DNA of 64,000 nucleotides from Bacteroides ovatus (GCF_001314995.1 NZ_CP012938.1:6138001-6202000); one strand, 5' to 3'. Counted from the first letter of the stretch, positions 18,008 through 28,287 are shown. Numbers and translations are program-made. The notes: generated by a model not told the origin, from the sequence alone.

Positions 18008-18754
18008 ATGACACAATTTACGGAAGAAGAGAAAACCATTCGCCGCATTGAACGGCGGTTTAATAAAGGAGTGGTGCAATATGGATTGATAGAAGAAGGA
18101 GACAAAATCCTTATCGGACTATCGGGAGGAAAAGATTCGTTGGCGCTTGTGGAACTGTTGGGGAGACGCGCACGTATCTATAAACCTCGCTTTTCTGTCG
18201 TTGCCGTCCATGTAGTGATGAAGAATATTCCTTATCAGAGTGATACGGAATATTTGAAAGCGCACTGTGAGACGTATGGAGTTCTCTTTGTGCAGTATGA
18301 GACAGCTTTTGATCCTGCTACCGACACACGTAAATCTCCCTGCTTCCTCTGTTCATGGAACCGTCGGAAAGCCCTGTTCACAGTTGCTAAGGAACACGGA
18401 TGCAATAAAATCGCTCTCGGTCACCATATGGATGATATTTTGGAAACTTTATTGATGAATATCACTTATCAGGGAGCTTTCAGTACAATGCCGCCCCGGT
18501 TGGTGATGAAGAAGTTTGATATGACAATTATTCGTCCGATGTGTCTGGTTCATGAAGCCGATTTGGTAGAATTGGCAGCTTTGCGTCATTATCAGAAGCA
18601 AGTGAAGAATTGTCCTTATGAATCGCAGTCCAGCCGGAGTGATATGAAAGGTATTTTGAGGCAACTGGAAGCGATGAACCCGGAGGCGCGTTACAGTCTT
18701 TGGGGAAGTATGACCAATGTACAGGAAGATTTATTACCGGATAAAATAGATTAA
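18008..18754 (+). CDS. TtcA-like PP-loop tRNA 2-thiocytidine synthase
   Basis: The 248-aa enzyme carries the ATP-pyrophosphatase PP-loop SGGKDS at about residues 39-44 and the C-x-x-C pair C112/C115. A further cysteine (KNCPYESQ, near 198) is where TtcA proteins hold the third ligand of their iron-sulfur cluster. TtcA sulfurates cytidine 32 of some tRNAs. Close relatives act on other bases or rings, so the tRNA position is inferred. The start at 18008 is fixed by the promoter box. A DUF486 membrane gene follows 15 bases later. Confidence 0.88.
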   Translation: MTQFTEEEKTIRRIERRFNKGVVQYGLIEEGDKILIGLSGGKDSLALVELLGRRARIYKPRFSVVAVHVVMKNIPYQSDTEYLKAHCETYGVLFVQYETAFDPATDTRKSPCFLCSWNRRKALFTVAKEHGCNKIALGHHMDDILETLLMNITYQGAFSTMPPRLVMKKFDMTIIRPMCLVHEADLVELAALRHYQKQVKNCPYESQSSRSDMKGILRQLEAMNPEARYSLWGSMTNVQEDLLPDKID

Positions 18755-18769
18755 TTTGAATAGATTGTT

Positions 18770-19141
18770 ATGAAAGGATTCTATACCATTTTGTTGCTGA
18801 TCGTATCTAATGTCTTTATGACATTTGCTTGGTACGGACATTTAAAGATGAAACAGGAGTACAGTTGGTTCGCAGCTCTTCCGCTGATTGGTGTGATTGC
18901 GTTCAGCTGGGCGATCGCCTTTTTTGAATATTCCTGTCAGATACCGGCCAATCGTATTGGCTTTATAGGCAATGGAGGCCCGTTTTCATTGATGCAACTA
19001 AAAGTCATTCAAGAGGTAATAACACTTGTTATTTTTACAGTGTTCACTACCATCTTCTTTAAAGGTGAGGCTTTACATTGGAATCATCTGGCTGCATTTA
19101 TTTGTCTGATTGCAGCAGTGTATTTCGTGTTTATGAAATAA
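18770..19141 (+). CDS. DUF486 (DMT-type) small membrane protein
   Basis: The 123-aa protein has four predicted transmembrane segments (about residues 3-20, 34-52, 76-96 and 104-121). Conserved DUF486 features are MTFAWYGHLK, EYSCQIPANRIG and LKVIQEVITL. DUF486 resembles the small drug/metabolite transporters, but its substrate is unknown. It lies directly behind ttcA. Its last 69 bases are overlapped on the opposite strand by the 3' end of an RND permease gene, an unusual tail-to-tail overlap. Confidence 0.9.
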   Translation: MKGFYTILLLIVSNVFMTFAWYGHLKMKQEYSWFAALPLIGVIAFSWAIAFFEYSCQIPANRIGFIGNGGPFSLMQLKVIQEVITLVIFTVFTTIFFKGEALHWNHLAAFICLIAAVYFVFMK

Positions 19142-22100
19142 CGGCATCAATATTGGCATAAAGAACACCAATGCGATCATTGAAAACAGTAGGCCTCCCA
19201 TAGTGCCGATTGCAAAGGAGAACCAAAATGCTTCTGCCTGTGGACCATCAATCAAGAACGGAACTAATCCCAGTACAGTAGATAATACTGTCAGTAAGAC
19301 CGCGATAATCTTATGGTTATAAGCCTTTACATAGAGTCTTACGGGAGAAATTCGTTTAGCTCGGTCGGGATGATTATTACGAATGGCGTTGTACTCGTTT
19401 ATGACATAAATCGCGGCATTAACCACCAATCCACTCAATAAAACCAATGATGCAAAACCTCCTGTTCCAAAATTAATCCGGGAAAAATAGAATGTCAAAA
19501 AAGTCCCAATAAATGATATAGGAATCAGCGATATAATCACAAGTGGTTGGCGTAGCGACTCAAACAAGATCGAACAAGTGAAGAAGATAATGACAACAAT
19601 TAGCAGAATCAGCCAATATTGCGTTCCCCTGTCATTATACCATCCGTAACTTGTATTGGTTGTGCGAAAACCTACCGGCAGAGTAGCATTCACTTCTTCG
19701 GTCGTTTTCTTGATGAATGAATCGGACAGTTCAGTCGGTCCCATATAATCAAATGACACATCAAGCGAGTACACTTGATTGTTTTTGGTAATTTGAATGC
19801 TGGTAGAACGCCGGCCGATCTCTCCGATATGAGAGTAGCGGATCGGGTTGTCTCCTACATTTATATAGCTGTTCATCAAATGCCATACATCAAATTTATC
19901 ACGTTGTGTAGAGTGGTAATCAATGGCTATGTACTGGTCTTTATTGCGATAAGTGCCTATTGCCCCTTCGTTGAGCAGTGCAGACAGTGCAGAGTACCCT
20001 TGGTTGAGATTCAGATCATAGAGTGTGATTTTTTTCATATCATATTTGATATACATCTCATCAGCCATATTGTCCTGACTGGCCCAATCGCCGGAACCTC
20101 CTAACTCGATACCGATATTAGTAACCCTTTTATTCTTTTTGATCTTTTCGACTATCGTTTCAGCATGTTTGTAAAGTTGGTCATAGTTATAACCGCTTAG
20201 TCCGATGCGGTGTGATCCTTGTCTCTGTGTGAGTGAGTTAGAGAATCTTTTCTCACTTACCCCTGTTGTGCTCCAGTCTACACCACCTATTGATAGCGCT
20301 TTTTTTATCACTTGCGACTCCAAGTGTCGTGGGAATGCCCCATACTTGTACTCATCGGTGAACTCTACTTCAATAGTACCACTTTCTCCTTTCACTTGGG
20401 TCACAAATCGTTCGATCTCTTTATATTCTGCCAGAAAGTGATCCATTTGCCACATCTTTTGATTCAATTCTTCCGCATCGCCTTTTTCGGTCAGTTTGGC
20501 CGATATATAAAGTTTTACACCAGGGTCACTCTGCGTAAATGTGCGGGAGGATTGAGTGGATGAGAATAGATGTAGGGTTCCACCTGTTATCTTCTCAAGC
20601 GGCTGGCGCAATTTGTTTTGATAAAATTCGCTGCCGATTGTCTTATTGTATAGCACTTCGTACCATTTGAGCTCTGGCTTTCCTTTATTGCCATATAAAT
20701 AATAAGGCTGATCCAATTTTTGTGGCAACAGGTTCAATGGAATGTCAAATGCCAACACCAGAATTGTGATGTAGATCCATTTCCGTTTTTGAGTAAAGGT
20801 AATATAGCCATTGTAGAATTTATTCCATTTTATGATTCTACGACAGCGACGATAGTGCTTTTTCTCTTGGCGGCGGTTCAGACCGTTGCGATCAATTATT
20901 GCCGGTACAAAAAACAAGGCTACAAACAGGGCAACACAGAGATTGATAATAATAATGGTTGCAAAATCATTCAGCGTTTCCTTTACATAGTCGGGCATAA
21001 AAAAGATAACCACTAATGATCCGATTGTGGTGAGCAGTGCCGCCAAGATAGCAATAAAGACACTTCTATTGCGGTAATAACTGTAGTGATCCACCATCAC
21101 AATGGTGGTATCAATCATTATTCCGAATGATACGGCAACACCGGCTAACGAGATTAAATTCAACTCTATGTCAAACAGATAGAAGAAGATAACTGCTATC
21201 AGCACATTGGCAAAGAGTGACACAGCGATAATGGATAGATAACGACCGCTTCGGCTTGATATCCAGATGAATAGAAAAAGAAATAGTAGCGATAGGAATG
21301 TTCGCTTTATCAGTTTGTTGACCTCTTCACGCACCTCTTTAGCCTCATCATTAGTCAGAGAGACATAGAATCCATCTGAAAGATTGGCTTGTACCTCTTC
21401 CATCCGCTTACGCAGTTCGGCGGAAGCTGTGATGATATTCACATCAGCATCGGCTGATATACTTAGATTGATTGTATTCAGACCGTTGATGCGGTAAAAA
21501 TTGTCTTCCCGCCGTTTCTTATAATCTAATTTAGCAATATTATCCAAATAGATGATTTTGCCATTGATGGTGGTTAGTGGCGTTTTTCCAATATCAGATC
21601 CGAGTGCTTCAGTCTCCAGAAGTAGTGTGATACGTTCTTTATTACCGTTGCGGTCGATCCGGTCAATATCTCCTACAATAGATTGTTGCCCTAAAAAGTT
21701 TTGAAGTCCTGATGTGATTATACTGGATTCTAAACCGTAATTATGTAACTCTATCGGGTCATACTCAATATCCAGATAAGTTTGAGGTGCTCCCGAAACA
21801 GTGATCTCGCGCACATAATCAATCTGTGTCAGGTAGGGCTTGATATTTCTCTCCACATAATTCTGAATATAAGCCGGATCCATATCCGCATTGATGATAT
21901 AAGACAAAACTTGTCTGGAGCTCTGTTTCATGCCGCTTCCGACATCTCCTCCCGACAAAGAGGGATAGCCGGCTCCCTCAGGTAACTTTCCGGCTACTTG
22001 TTTCAACAGGGAAGATATTTCAAAACGGACGGCAGATATGTTGGCATTCTCTTTCAGTTTGATTACCACATTTCCACTTCCGTAGGAGGAGGTAGAGGAC

Positions 22101-22357
22101 GTTTTCTCGACACCGACCACTGACGAGACCATTCCTTCTATTTTAGAGGTGATCTCCTGTTCAATCACACGAGGTGACGCCCCTGGCCAATTGAACGAGA
22201 CGTTTAATTCATCCCCCTGTTTGGGAGTGGGTTTATAAGCGATCCTCAGCATCGGTATCAGGGCTGCCCCAATCACCATCAATACTGTCATAATTAGGAT
22301 GAGGGAAAAGCTGGGGATTCGCTCTAAAAAACCTTTCTTTATCATATCTTTACTCAT
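19073..22357 (-). CDS. RND efflux permease, second of a pair
   Basis: This 1094-aa inner-membrane transporter has the standard RND plan: one N-terminal helix, a periplasmic porter domain, six helices, a second porter domain and six more helices. The TM4 region reads IMIDTTIVMVDH, with one aspartate where AcrB has two adjacent ones. The TM10 region reads LVVNAAIYVINEYNAIR. The proton relay may therefore differ from AcrB, or it may work only beside its partner. It starts 11 bases after the first permease gene, so the two are likely co-expressed. The last 20 or so residues (KHEIHCCNQTNKCSQ) are polar and antisense to DUF486, looking like a tail gained by loss of an earlier stop. Confidence 0.92.
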   Translation of the reverse strand: MSKDMIKKGFLERIPSFSLILIMTVLMVIGAALIPMLRIAYKPTPKQGDELNVSFNWPGASPRVIEQEITSKIEGMVSSVVGVEKTSSTSSYGSGNVVIKLKENANISAVRFEISSLLKQVAGKLPEGAGYPSLSGGDVGSGMKQSSRQVLSYIINADMDPAYIQNYVERNIKPYLTQIDYVREITVSGAPQTYLDIEYDPIELHNYGLESSIITSGLQNFLGQQSIVGDIDRIDRNGNKERITLLLETEALGSDIGKTPLTTINGKIIYLDNIAKLDYKKRREDNFYRINGLNTINLSISADADVNIITASAELRKRMEEVQANLSDGFYVSLTNDEAKEVREEVNKLIKRTFLSLLFLFLFIWISSRSGRYLSIIAVSLFANVLIAVIFFYLFDIELNLISLAGVAVSFGIMIDTTIVMVDHYSYYRNRSVFIAILAALLTTIGSLVVIFFMPDYVKETLNDFATIIIINLCVALFVALFFVPAIIDRNGLNRRQEKKHYRRCRRIIKWNKFYNGYITFTQKRKWIYITILVLAFDIPLNLLPQKLDQPYYLYGNKGKPELKWYEVLYNKTIGSEFYQNKLRQPLEKITGGTLHLFSSTQSSRTFTQSDPGVKLYISAKLTEKGDAEELNQKMWQMDHFLAEYKEIERFVTQVKGESGTIEVEFTDEYKYGAFPRHLESQVIKKALSIGGVDWSTTGVSEKRFSNSLTQRQGSHRIGLSGYNYDQLYKHAETIVEKIKKNKRVTNIGIELGGSGDWASQDNMADEMYIKYDMKKITLYDLNLNQGYSALSALLNEGAIGTYRNKDQYIAIDYHSTQRDKFDVWHLMNSYINVGDNPIRYSHIGEIGRRSTSIQITKNNQVYSLDVSFDYMGPTELSDSFIKKTTEEVNATLPVGFRTTNTSYGWYNDRGTQYWLILLIVVIIFFTCSILFESLRQPLVIISLIPISFIGTFLTFYFSRINFGTGGFASLVLLSGLVVNAAIYVINEYNAIRNNHPDRAKRISPVRLYVKAYNHKIIAVLLTVLSTVLGLVPFLIDGPQAEAFWFSFAIGTMGGLLFSMIALVFFMPILMPLFHKHEIHCCNQTNKCSQMIPM

Positions 22358-22368
22358 GAGCAGCAGGA

Positions 22369-25300
22369 TTAGCGTTTACGGTAAATAATATAATAGATCA
22401 ACGGTATAAAGAACAGACTGATAAGTGTTCCGACTGTCATGCCGATAATAATTGAGAGCGATAACGGATATTGCAGATCCGACCCCATATCCACCCGATT
22501 CAGGAAGGGGGCAATGGCTAATATGGTTGTTAGCGAAGTCATAATGATCGGTTTCAGGCGACTGTGTCCACCTGCAAAAACCGCTTTTAGTACCGGCATA
22601 CCCTGTTTTCGCAATCGATTGATTGTATCTACTTTCAAGATCGAATCATTGATGATAATACCACTCATCACCACCAAACCGATCATTGACATGATATTCA
22701 AACTTTCACCAAAGAGCCACAAACCAAGCAACACAAAGAAGACATCAACGACAATCTCCGAAAGGATGATTAGCGGTTGAATGATACTTTCAAACTGTGC
22801 TGCCAGAATAAAATAGAGTAGCGAGATTGCTACCAATAGAATGATAATCAATTCTTTGATAGTCTCCCGGCTCGAAAAATACTCGCCGGTAAAGGTCACG
22901 AAGAAGTTCTTATCCTCCTTTACAACCTGCTCGATGGTTTTCATCACTTGTTTTACATTGCTGTCCGGCACATCAAGAGCGATAGGATGGTAGTCACCGG
23001 CACTGCCGGAATAGAGTTTCTTGAAATCTTCTCCTTTGGTTTCACGGATTACCATTGAGAGCGGTATCTCCACACCATACTTATTGCGCACCTTGCCCGA
23101 TAAGATGTCGGATGCCTCGGCACGTGAATCGCCCGTTGTGACGGGCATTGAATAACCGCCTTGGTTGATGCGAAATAATGTGTTCTGGCTGATGAAATTT
23201 TTCATCTTTCCGTAGATGTCATCATACGTAATATCATATACCGCCATCGCTTCCACATCGGCTATATAGCGGATATTTTGCTCCATGACAGCTGGAGGAA
23301 CAACCACATCGGGCAGTGCCTTTCGAATCTTTCCTACTAATCCTGTTACCTGTTCCACGGTCGGAGCTTCTCCTCCTTTGCTGTGCAATTGTACCACCAA
23401 TGGACTTCCCTGTTCGGCAAATATCATATTAAAGATATTACCCGAAACCTGGAATGTAACTAATGCTTTCGGATGTTTTTCGGCTATATAATCTGTCAGT
23501 TTCTTCTCTATCTTAGCCAGTGTTTCCGCATCTTTCGCCTTGATATAAACAACGCTTTCGGAAGAAGTGATTTCTTTGGTATGCGACATTAAAAACTGCT
23601 GCACGCCAACCATTGAGGTGGTTTGCTCGGTCAGACTGTCAACCTGTGACAACAGACGATGTACTCGTAAGTCGTTTTCTTCGAGCGATATACCGCTATT
23701 CCAGTCGACTGTCATAATAGTGTCATCATGAGAGATATGTGGCAGACGGCTTTTTTCAACCATCTGATAGATGAAATAGGTTATCGGAATGAGTGCTATA
23801 AAGCAGATAATAGTCAATTTGCCATGTCGGAGTGTCCATTTTAGTGTTTTCTCATACGGCCGATAATAATTGAAGGTAAAGATGCGGTCTATAAAACGAT
23901 TTTCGGTATATGGCGATAGCTTTTTATACATCAGATAAAAATAGACCGGAAGTACCAGCACCGCTACGAGTAAGGAAGCGAACAGTGCTATTGTCACCGC
24001 CATTGCCTGATCGTAGAACAGCGCACCGGCTGTACCACTTAAAAAAATTAGCGGTAAGAAGACTGAACAGGTGGTCAGCACACTACTTAGCATTGGAGTA
24101 AAAACCTCACTGACTGCTTCGGCGATGGAGTCGTCAAGCTTCATTCCCGATCGCCACTTTTGCGATATATTATCAATCACAATGATCGAGTTGTCAACAA
24201 TCATACCCGTACCGAGAACTAATCCGGATAAAGAGATGATGTTGAGTGAGATACCCAACAGGTGGAACGCCAACAGGGTAATGACCAAAGACAGAGGGAT
24301 GGTCACAACGATCAACATCGGTGAACGCAGGTCTTTCATAAACAGGAAGATGACTAGTGCCGCTAAAATACCACCTACCAACAGGTTACTGCCCAGATTG
24401 TCGATTGAGTAGGTCAACAGTTTGGTTTGATCGCGGGTCAGTTCGAACCGGATATTCGGATGTTCTTTTTCCAGATCATCTATCAGTGTAGCGATACTCT
24501 GTTGCAGATCCTCCATTTTGGCGTCGTTCTGTTTAATAATCGCCATCGAAATGGCTGGATCCCCTTTACTACGTACCAATCCGCTTCTTTTGGCGGGACG
24601 TTGCACAATCTCACATAGTTCTTTGAACTGGTAGATACGTCCGTCGTGTTTGATATATATATTTTCAATATCCTCTTTTGAAATGATGCGGGCATCAAAA
24701 TGGATGCTGTAACGATACTGACCATCTTTGATGCTCAACGCTCCCAAAGAGACATTGTTGTTATTGATTGCTTGTTCAAGCAGACTGATATCTGCTCCCA
24801 TAGAAGTCAATTTGGCATAATTCGGAATACAAAGTAATTCGGGCGTCACCACACCGCTGATATCGACCATCGCTGTTTGTGGCAACTGTTCGATACGTTT
24901 GGAGATAACGTCACGGGCAAACTGTCCCAGCTCGCTGAACTCAATACCGGCTTCACGAAGTTCTCCCTCTTTGCCCGGAATACCATTTTTGAGTGATAGA
25001 TTAAGATAGAAAGCCGGAATATCGGTCACGCTGGCTTTGATTACCTTAGGACGCTCCACATCTTTCGGAAGTGAAGTGATTGCCCGGTCCATCTTTTCGT
25101 TGACATCAATAAAGACAATATCTATATTGCAGTCGGGCTCAAAATCCATATAAATAGTTCCGATATCGGCGCGAGCTTCTGCAGTTATATTTTTCAGTCC
25201 TGCCACCTGCGACAACTGATTCTTGAGAGGCTTTAGCAGAACGTTATCTATCTCACGCACCGACATGCCGGGAGCCGCCACCTGTACGGTGATCTGCGGT

Positions 25301-25419
25301 ATGTTGATAGCCGGCATAAGCGATACCGGTAGATATCCCATCGCCACCAGACTCATCACCATGATAGCAATCACGCTCATTGTCACTGCTATGGGACGTG
25401 TGATTAGTTTCTTTATCAT
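22369..25419 (-). CDS. RND efflux permease, first of a pair
   Basis: This 1016-aa RND permease has 12 predicted helices and two large periplasmic loops. TM4 reads TGMIVDNSIIVIDN (aspartate then asparagine) and TM10-11 reads SGIIINDSILKVDTINRLR. It follows the adaptor gene by 36 bases and precedes a second, dissimilar permease. Paired permeases occur in MdtBC-type pumps, where they form a mixed trimer; a similar arrangement is inferred here. The substrate class (drug, metal, bile salt, lipid) cannot be told. No regulator gene is adjacent. Confidence 0.93.
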   Translation of the reverse strand: MIKKLITRPIAVTMSVIAIMVMSLVAMGYLPVSLMPAINIPQITVQVAAPGMSVREIDNVLLKPLKNQLSQVAGLKNITAEARADIGTIYMDFEPDCNIDIVFIDVNEKMDRAITSLPKDVERPKVIKASVTDIPAFYLNLSLKNGIPGKEGELREAGIEFSELGQFARDVISKRIEQLPQTAMVDISGVVTPELLCIPNYAKLTSMGADISLLEQAINNNNVSLGALSIKDGQYRYSIHFDARIISKEDIENIYIKHDGRIYQFKELCEIVQRPAKRSGLVRSKGDPAISMAIIKQNDAKMEDLQQSIATLIDDLEKEHPNIRFELTRDQTKLLTYSIDNLGSNLLVGGILAALVIFLFMKDLRSPMLIVVTIPLSLVITLLAFHLLGISLNIISLSGLVLGTGMIVDNSIIVIDNISQKWRSGMKLDDSIAEAVSEVFTPMLSSVLTTCSVFLPLIFLSGTAGALFYDQAMAVTIALFASLLVAVLVLPVYFYLMYKKLSPYTENRFIDRIFTFNYYRPYEKTLKWTLRHGKLTIICFIALIPITYFIYQMVEKSRLPHISHDDTIMTVDWNSGISLEENDLRVHRLLSQVDSLTEQTTSMVGVQQFLMSHTKEITSSESVVYIKAKDAETLAKIEKKLTDYIAEKHPKALVTFQVSGNIFNMIFAEQGSPLVVQLHSKGGEAPTVEQVTGLVGKIRKALPDVVVPPAVMEQNIRYIADVEAMAVYDITYDDIYGKMKNFISQNTLFRINQGGYSMPVTTGDSRAEASDILSGKVRNKYGVEIPLSMVIRETKGEDFKKLYSGSAGDYHPIALDVPDSNVKQVMKTIEQVVKEDKNFFVTFTGEYFSSRETIKELIIILLVAISLLYFILAAQFESIIQPLIILSEIVVDVFFVLLGLWLFGESLNIMSMIGLVVMSGIIINDSILKVDTINRLRKQGMPVLKAVFAGGHSRLKPIIMTSLTTILAIAPFLNRVDMGSDLQYPLSLSIIIGMTVGTLISLFFIPLIYYIIYRKR

Positions 25420-25455
25420 ACTTTTTAGGGGTTAAAGGTTCGCCAATCAGACATT

Positions 25456-26535
25456 TTAATTAGGCGTCACCTCTGTTTCATCTGCCAGATTCAGATTGTT
25501 GGATACAATCACAACATCATTCTCCGAAATAGTGGTCTGTTTTTTGGCATTACCCGTAATCACATGAGAATCAATATTAGACATAACCACATCCACATAC
25601 GTCCATACCGCTCTGCCATCTTTATAACGGAAAATCACTTGGAACCCGTCTCGAAGGACCACCGCATCTTTCGGAACAACAAACTGCTGCTTCACTTCAC
25701 GCTCCAGCAGAATCTTTACATTCATTCCCTCTATTAAATAGTTATTATAGTTACGTACTTTCGCTCGTACTTTAATTTGTCCTTGCTCATTAATCAAGGG
25801 GTTGACTTCTGTAATCTCACCCGTAAAATGTTGATCCTCATTGATAAAAGGAGATACCGAGATTCGTAACCCTCGTGCTACTTCTTCCATTTCGGCCTCT
25901 AATACACTAAATTCCACATCAAAATAGGAGTCATCAATCAATGTGCATAGTTTGTCTGTCGAACGGCCATATACCTTGGAATCCAAATCTGCCACGCGGC
26001 CACTAAACGGTGCGGTTAAATAACAATTAGCCAACTGGCGTTCGGCTGCCTCTAATTGATCCATTGCGCTCTCATATCCCGATGACGCTTTCATATTCTG
26101 CAAAATAGCGGTTGGAACGGCTGTCGTATCAGCTGTGTATCCCTGTCCAATCAGTTTATCTACCAGGTCAATATTTGCTTTTGTCATCGCACGGCGGCTT
26201 TTCCGCAGCTCTATTTCGGCCTCTTTCGTATTAAGCACTGCCAACGTCATTCCCTTGGCAACTCTATCTCCGTTGCGTATATGAATGGCGGTAATAATCC
26301 CCGAACCATTAAATGCTAGGTCACTTTTCACTACTGCGCGCAGCTTACCGTTACATACGATTTGTTTTTGGAAGGACCGTTTGGTTAATACCATCGTATC
26401 GACAGTAATCAACTGTGTTTTCTCATCACTCTTACCGATTAAAGCTTCTTCTTTTTTCTTTCCGTCACCGCAAGCTGCCGCTCCCAACAGGCAAATAATC
26501 ATCAAGAGACTTTTATATAGGAATAATTTCTTCAT
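25456..26535 (-). CDS. RND periplasmic adaptor (membrane fusion) lipoprotein
   Basis: The 359-aa protein links the permeases to the outer-membrane channel. It begins with a lipoprotein signal peptide and lipobox GAAAC (cysteine near residue 22). A lipoyl half-motif follows (NGSGIITAIHIRNGDRVAKG), then a short helical hairpin, the second lipoyl half (LTAPFSGRVADLDSKVYG) and beta-barrel and membrane-proximal domains. It lies 21 bases after the TolC-type gene. The hairpin is short compared with AcrA, as is common in Bacteroidetes. Confidence 0.93.
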   Translation of the reverse strand: MKKLFLYKSLLMIICLLGAAACGDGKKKEEALIGKSDEKTQLITVDTMVLTKRSFQKQIVCNGKLRAVVKSDLAFNGSGIITAIHIRNGDRVAKGMTLAVLNTKEAEIELRKSRRAMTKANIDLVDKLIGQGYTADTTAVPTAILQNMKASSGYESAMDQLEAAERQLANCYLTAPFSGRVADLDSKVYGRSTDKLCTLIDDSYFDVEFSVLEAEMEEVARGLRISVSPFINEDQHFTGEITEVNPLINEQGQIKVRAKVRNYNNYLIEGMNVKILLEREVKQQFVVPKDAVVLRDGFQVIFRYKDGRAVWTYVDVVMSNIDSHVITGNAKKQTTISENDVVIVSNNLNLADETEVTPN

Positions 26536-26556
26536 AACTTTTCTTTTTCAATGATT

Positions 26557-28041
26557 TTATCTTTCAATGATTTGATCGAATTCCGCACTAATATCTTTTT
26601 TATGAATAAAGTCATATAATGACAATTTTCTCAACTCAAAATAGGCACCCCAAAAGGTACTCAGTTGCGATATATATTGTCCGCTAGCATCATCCAACTC
26701 TTTTTGTGCCGTGTTCAGATCGGTCACGGTAATACCTCCGTTCAGGAATCTGTCTTTGGTGATATCATACCGCTGTTGCGCAACGATCAAAGCCTTTGCT
26801 GATATTTCGCACTGCCTGCCTTGTTGGTTGAACTGCATCACTTTAATTCGAATATCTTGTTGAAATTGTATGGCATCCTGTTCGTTCTGTGTGCGTGCCA
26901 ATCGAGCTTTTGCTTCAGCCATCTTTACTTTTCCCCGGCTCATACCCCAGTCGTAAATAGGCATTGTCAGCGAAACTCCGACAATTTCTTGATCTTTCAA
27001 TAAGCGATATGCTTCATTGAAACTATTTCCCGTTTGTGAGAAACCCAGATTTGCCTGTAGCTCCACCTGAATTCCTTTTGCTGCTTTGGCTTGTGCTACA
27101 TCCTGCTGTGCTTCTATTTCTTTCAGTTGAAGTGAAAGATTTTGCGATGAGTTTTGTAAGGCTTTACCTAATACAAAGTCGTATTCCATGATAACATCCG
27201 GGGCTATTGTTGGCGGTAGTAGTTTAAAAGAAGTACTCTCCGAAATGCCCAGATAGGTCTTAAAGTTGAAAAGAGCAATTTCTAAATTTGTTCTGCTATT
27301 ACTAACTGTTAGTTCTGCATTCATCAGAGCCAATTCCAACTGTAATAGTTCACTTTTTGTCACAGTACCAATCGCAGAGCGTTTGAGCGCTATATCGTAC
27401 ATGCTTCGGGTATCATTCAGGTTTTCTTCATTTTTCTGATGACTGGTCTGTGCCGATAAGACGGAAAAGAATTGTGAGGTAGTCTGAAGGGTTATATTCT
27501 CCATCGACTCTAAATATACCTTCTTCTCCTTTTCATAGCGTAAAGGCTCCGTCTTTTTTCTCCATTTTAATTCATTAAACGATCGTAGAGGCTGTGTGTA
27601 GTGGATTGTAAGTGGATTTGAATTGTATATCTGCGTGCCATAATTAAACTGGTCCAACCGGTCGAGCGATGTGTTAAGTGATACTTTACCGCCTGTCAGA
27701 GGGATATTTTGATCTATTGAAATAGACAAATTATTATTCAATGTATTGTTTGCCACATAGCTGATACGCCCCGTTTCTGGGTCACGCACATCTACTAGTG
27801 AGCGGTTATAGTTTCCCAAATTTCCATGCAAATTAAGCGATGGGAGAAACTGTGCCTTATAGGAACGGAAGTCCCAATACTGCGCCATAAAATTAAGTTG
27901 TGCCATCTGAACTTGTGGAGAACGGGCATGAGCAATCTCGATCGCTTGTTCGAGGGTTATATTTCTCGTGGTTAGATTTTGTCCGGTGATGGCACTACAG
28001 AGTAGCCATCCTATGGACACTAATAGTAGTCTTTTTTGCAT
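26557..28041 (-). CDS. TolC-family outer-membrane efflux protein
   Basis: The 494-aa protein starts with a signal peptide (cut after AITGQ, about residue 21). It contains two outer-membrane-efflux repeats of long helices and short strands, as in TolC; ITLEQAIEIAHARSPQV opens the first. It forms the outer-membrane channel of the pump and is the first gene of the operon tolC-adaptor-permease-permease on the minus strand. Putting the channel gene first is usual in Bacteroidetes. I found no clear TAnnTTTG box upstream. Confidence 0.93.
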   Translation of the reverse strand: MQKRLLLVSIGWLLCSAITGQNLTTRNITLEQAIEIAHARSPQVQMAQLNFMAQYWDFRSYKAQFLPSLNLHGNLGNYNRSLVDVRDPETGRISYVANNTLNNNLSISIDQNIPLTGGKVSLNTSLDRLDQFNYGTQIYNSNPLTIHYTQPLRSFNELKWRKKTEPLRYEKEKKVYLESMENITLQTTSQFFSVLSAQTSHQKNEENLNDTRSMYDIALKRSAIGTVTKSELLQLELALMNAELTVSNSRTNLEIALFNFKTYLGISESTSFKLLPPTIAPDVIMEYDFVLGKALQNSSQNLSLQLKEIEAQQDVAQAKAAKGIQVELQANLGFSQTGNSFNEAYRLLKDQEIVGVSLTMPIYDWGMSRGKVKMAEAKARLARTQNEQDAIQFQQDIRIKVMQFNQQGRQCEISAKALIVAQQRYDITKDRFLNGGITVTDLNTAQKELDDASGQYISQLSTFWGAYFELRKLSLYDFIHKKDISAEFDQIIER

Positions 28042-28194
28042 TTGTGTTTACGTCTTTGGTTTTGTTGTCTTTTAAACTTGAAATTTTGGCTCCATTACTA
28101 TATTTATACAAAAAAATAATTTGTTTATTGAATAGTATTGGTGATTTTCTCTGTGTTTTATGTGACTATTTTATGTGGATCGGAGGCTGTTCAT

Positions 28195-28277
28195 TATTTT
28201 TGTAGTAATCATTTAGCTTTTTATAAGCAAAGATCCCGAATAACTCTCTGTGGTATGACTATTCGGGATTTTTATTG
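28195..28277 (+). promoter_or_regulatory. Promoter-like box followed by an intrinsic terminator, no ORF
   Basis: In the 246-base gap upstream of the efflux operon, TATTTTTG (28195-28202) is followed 30 bases later by a perfect 10-bp stem (ATCCCGAATA at 28233-28242, complement 28260-28269) and TTTTATTG. The stem could terminate the minus-strand gene at 28288 or a short plus-strand RNA of about 65 bases. No TTTG -33 box is present. Confidence 0.4.
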
Positions 28278-28287
28278 TTTTATGTAA

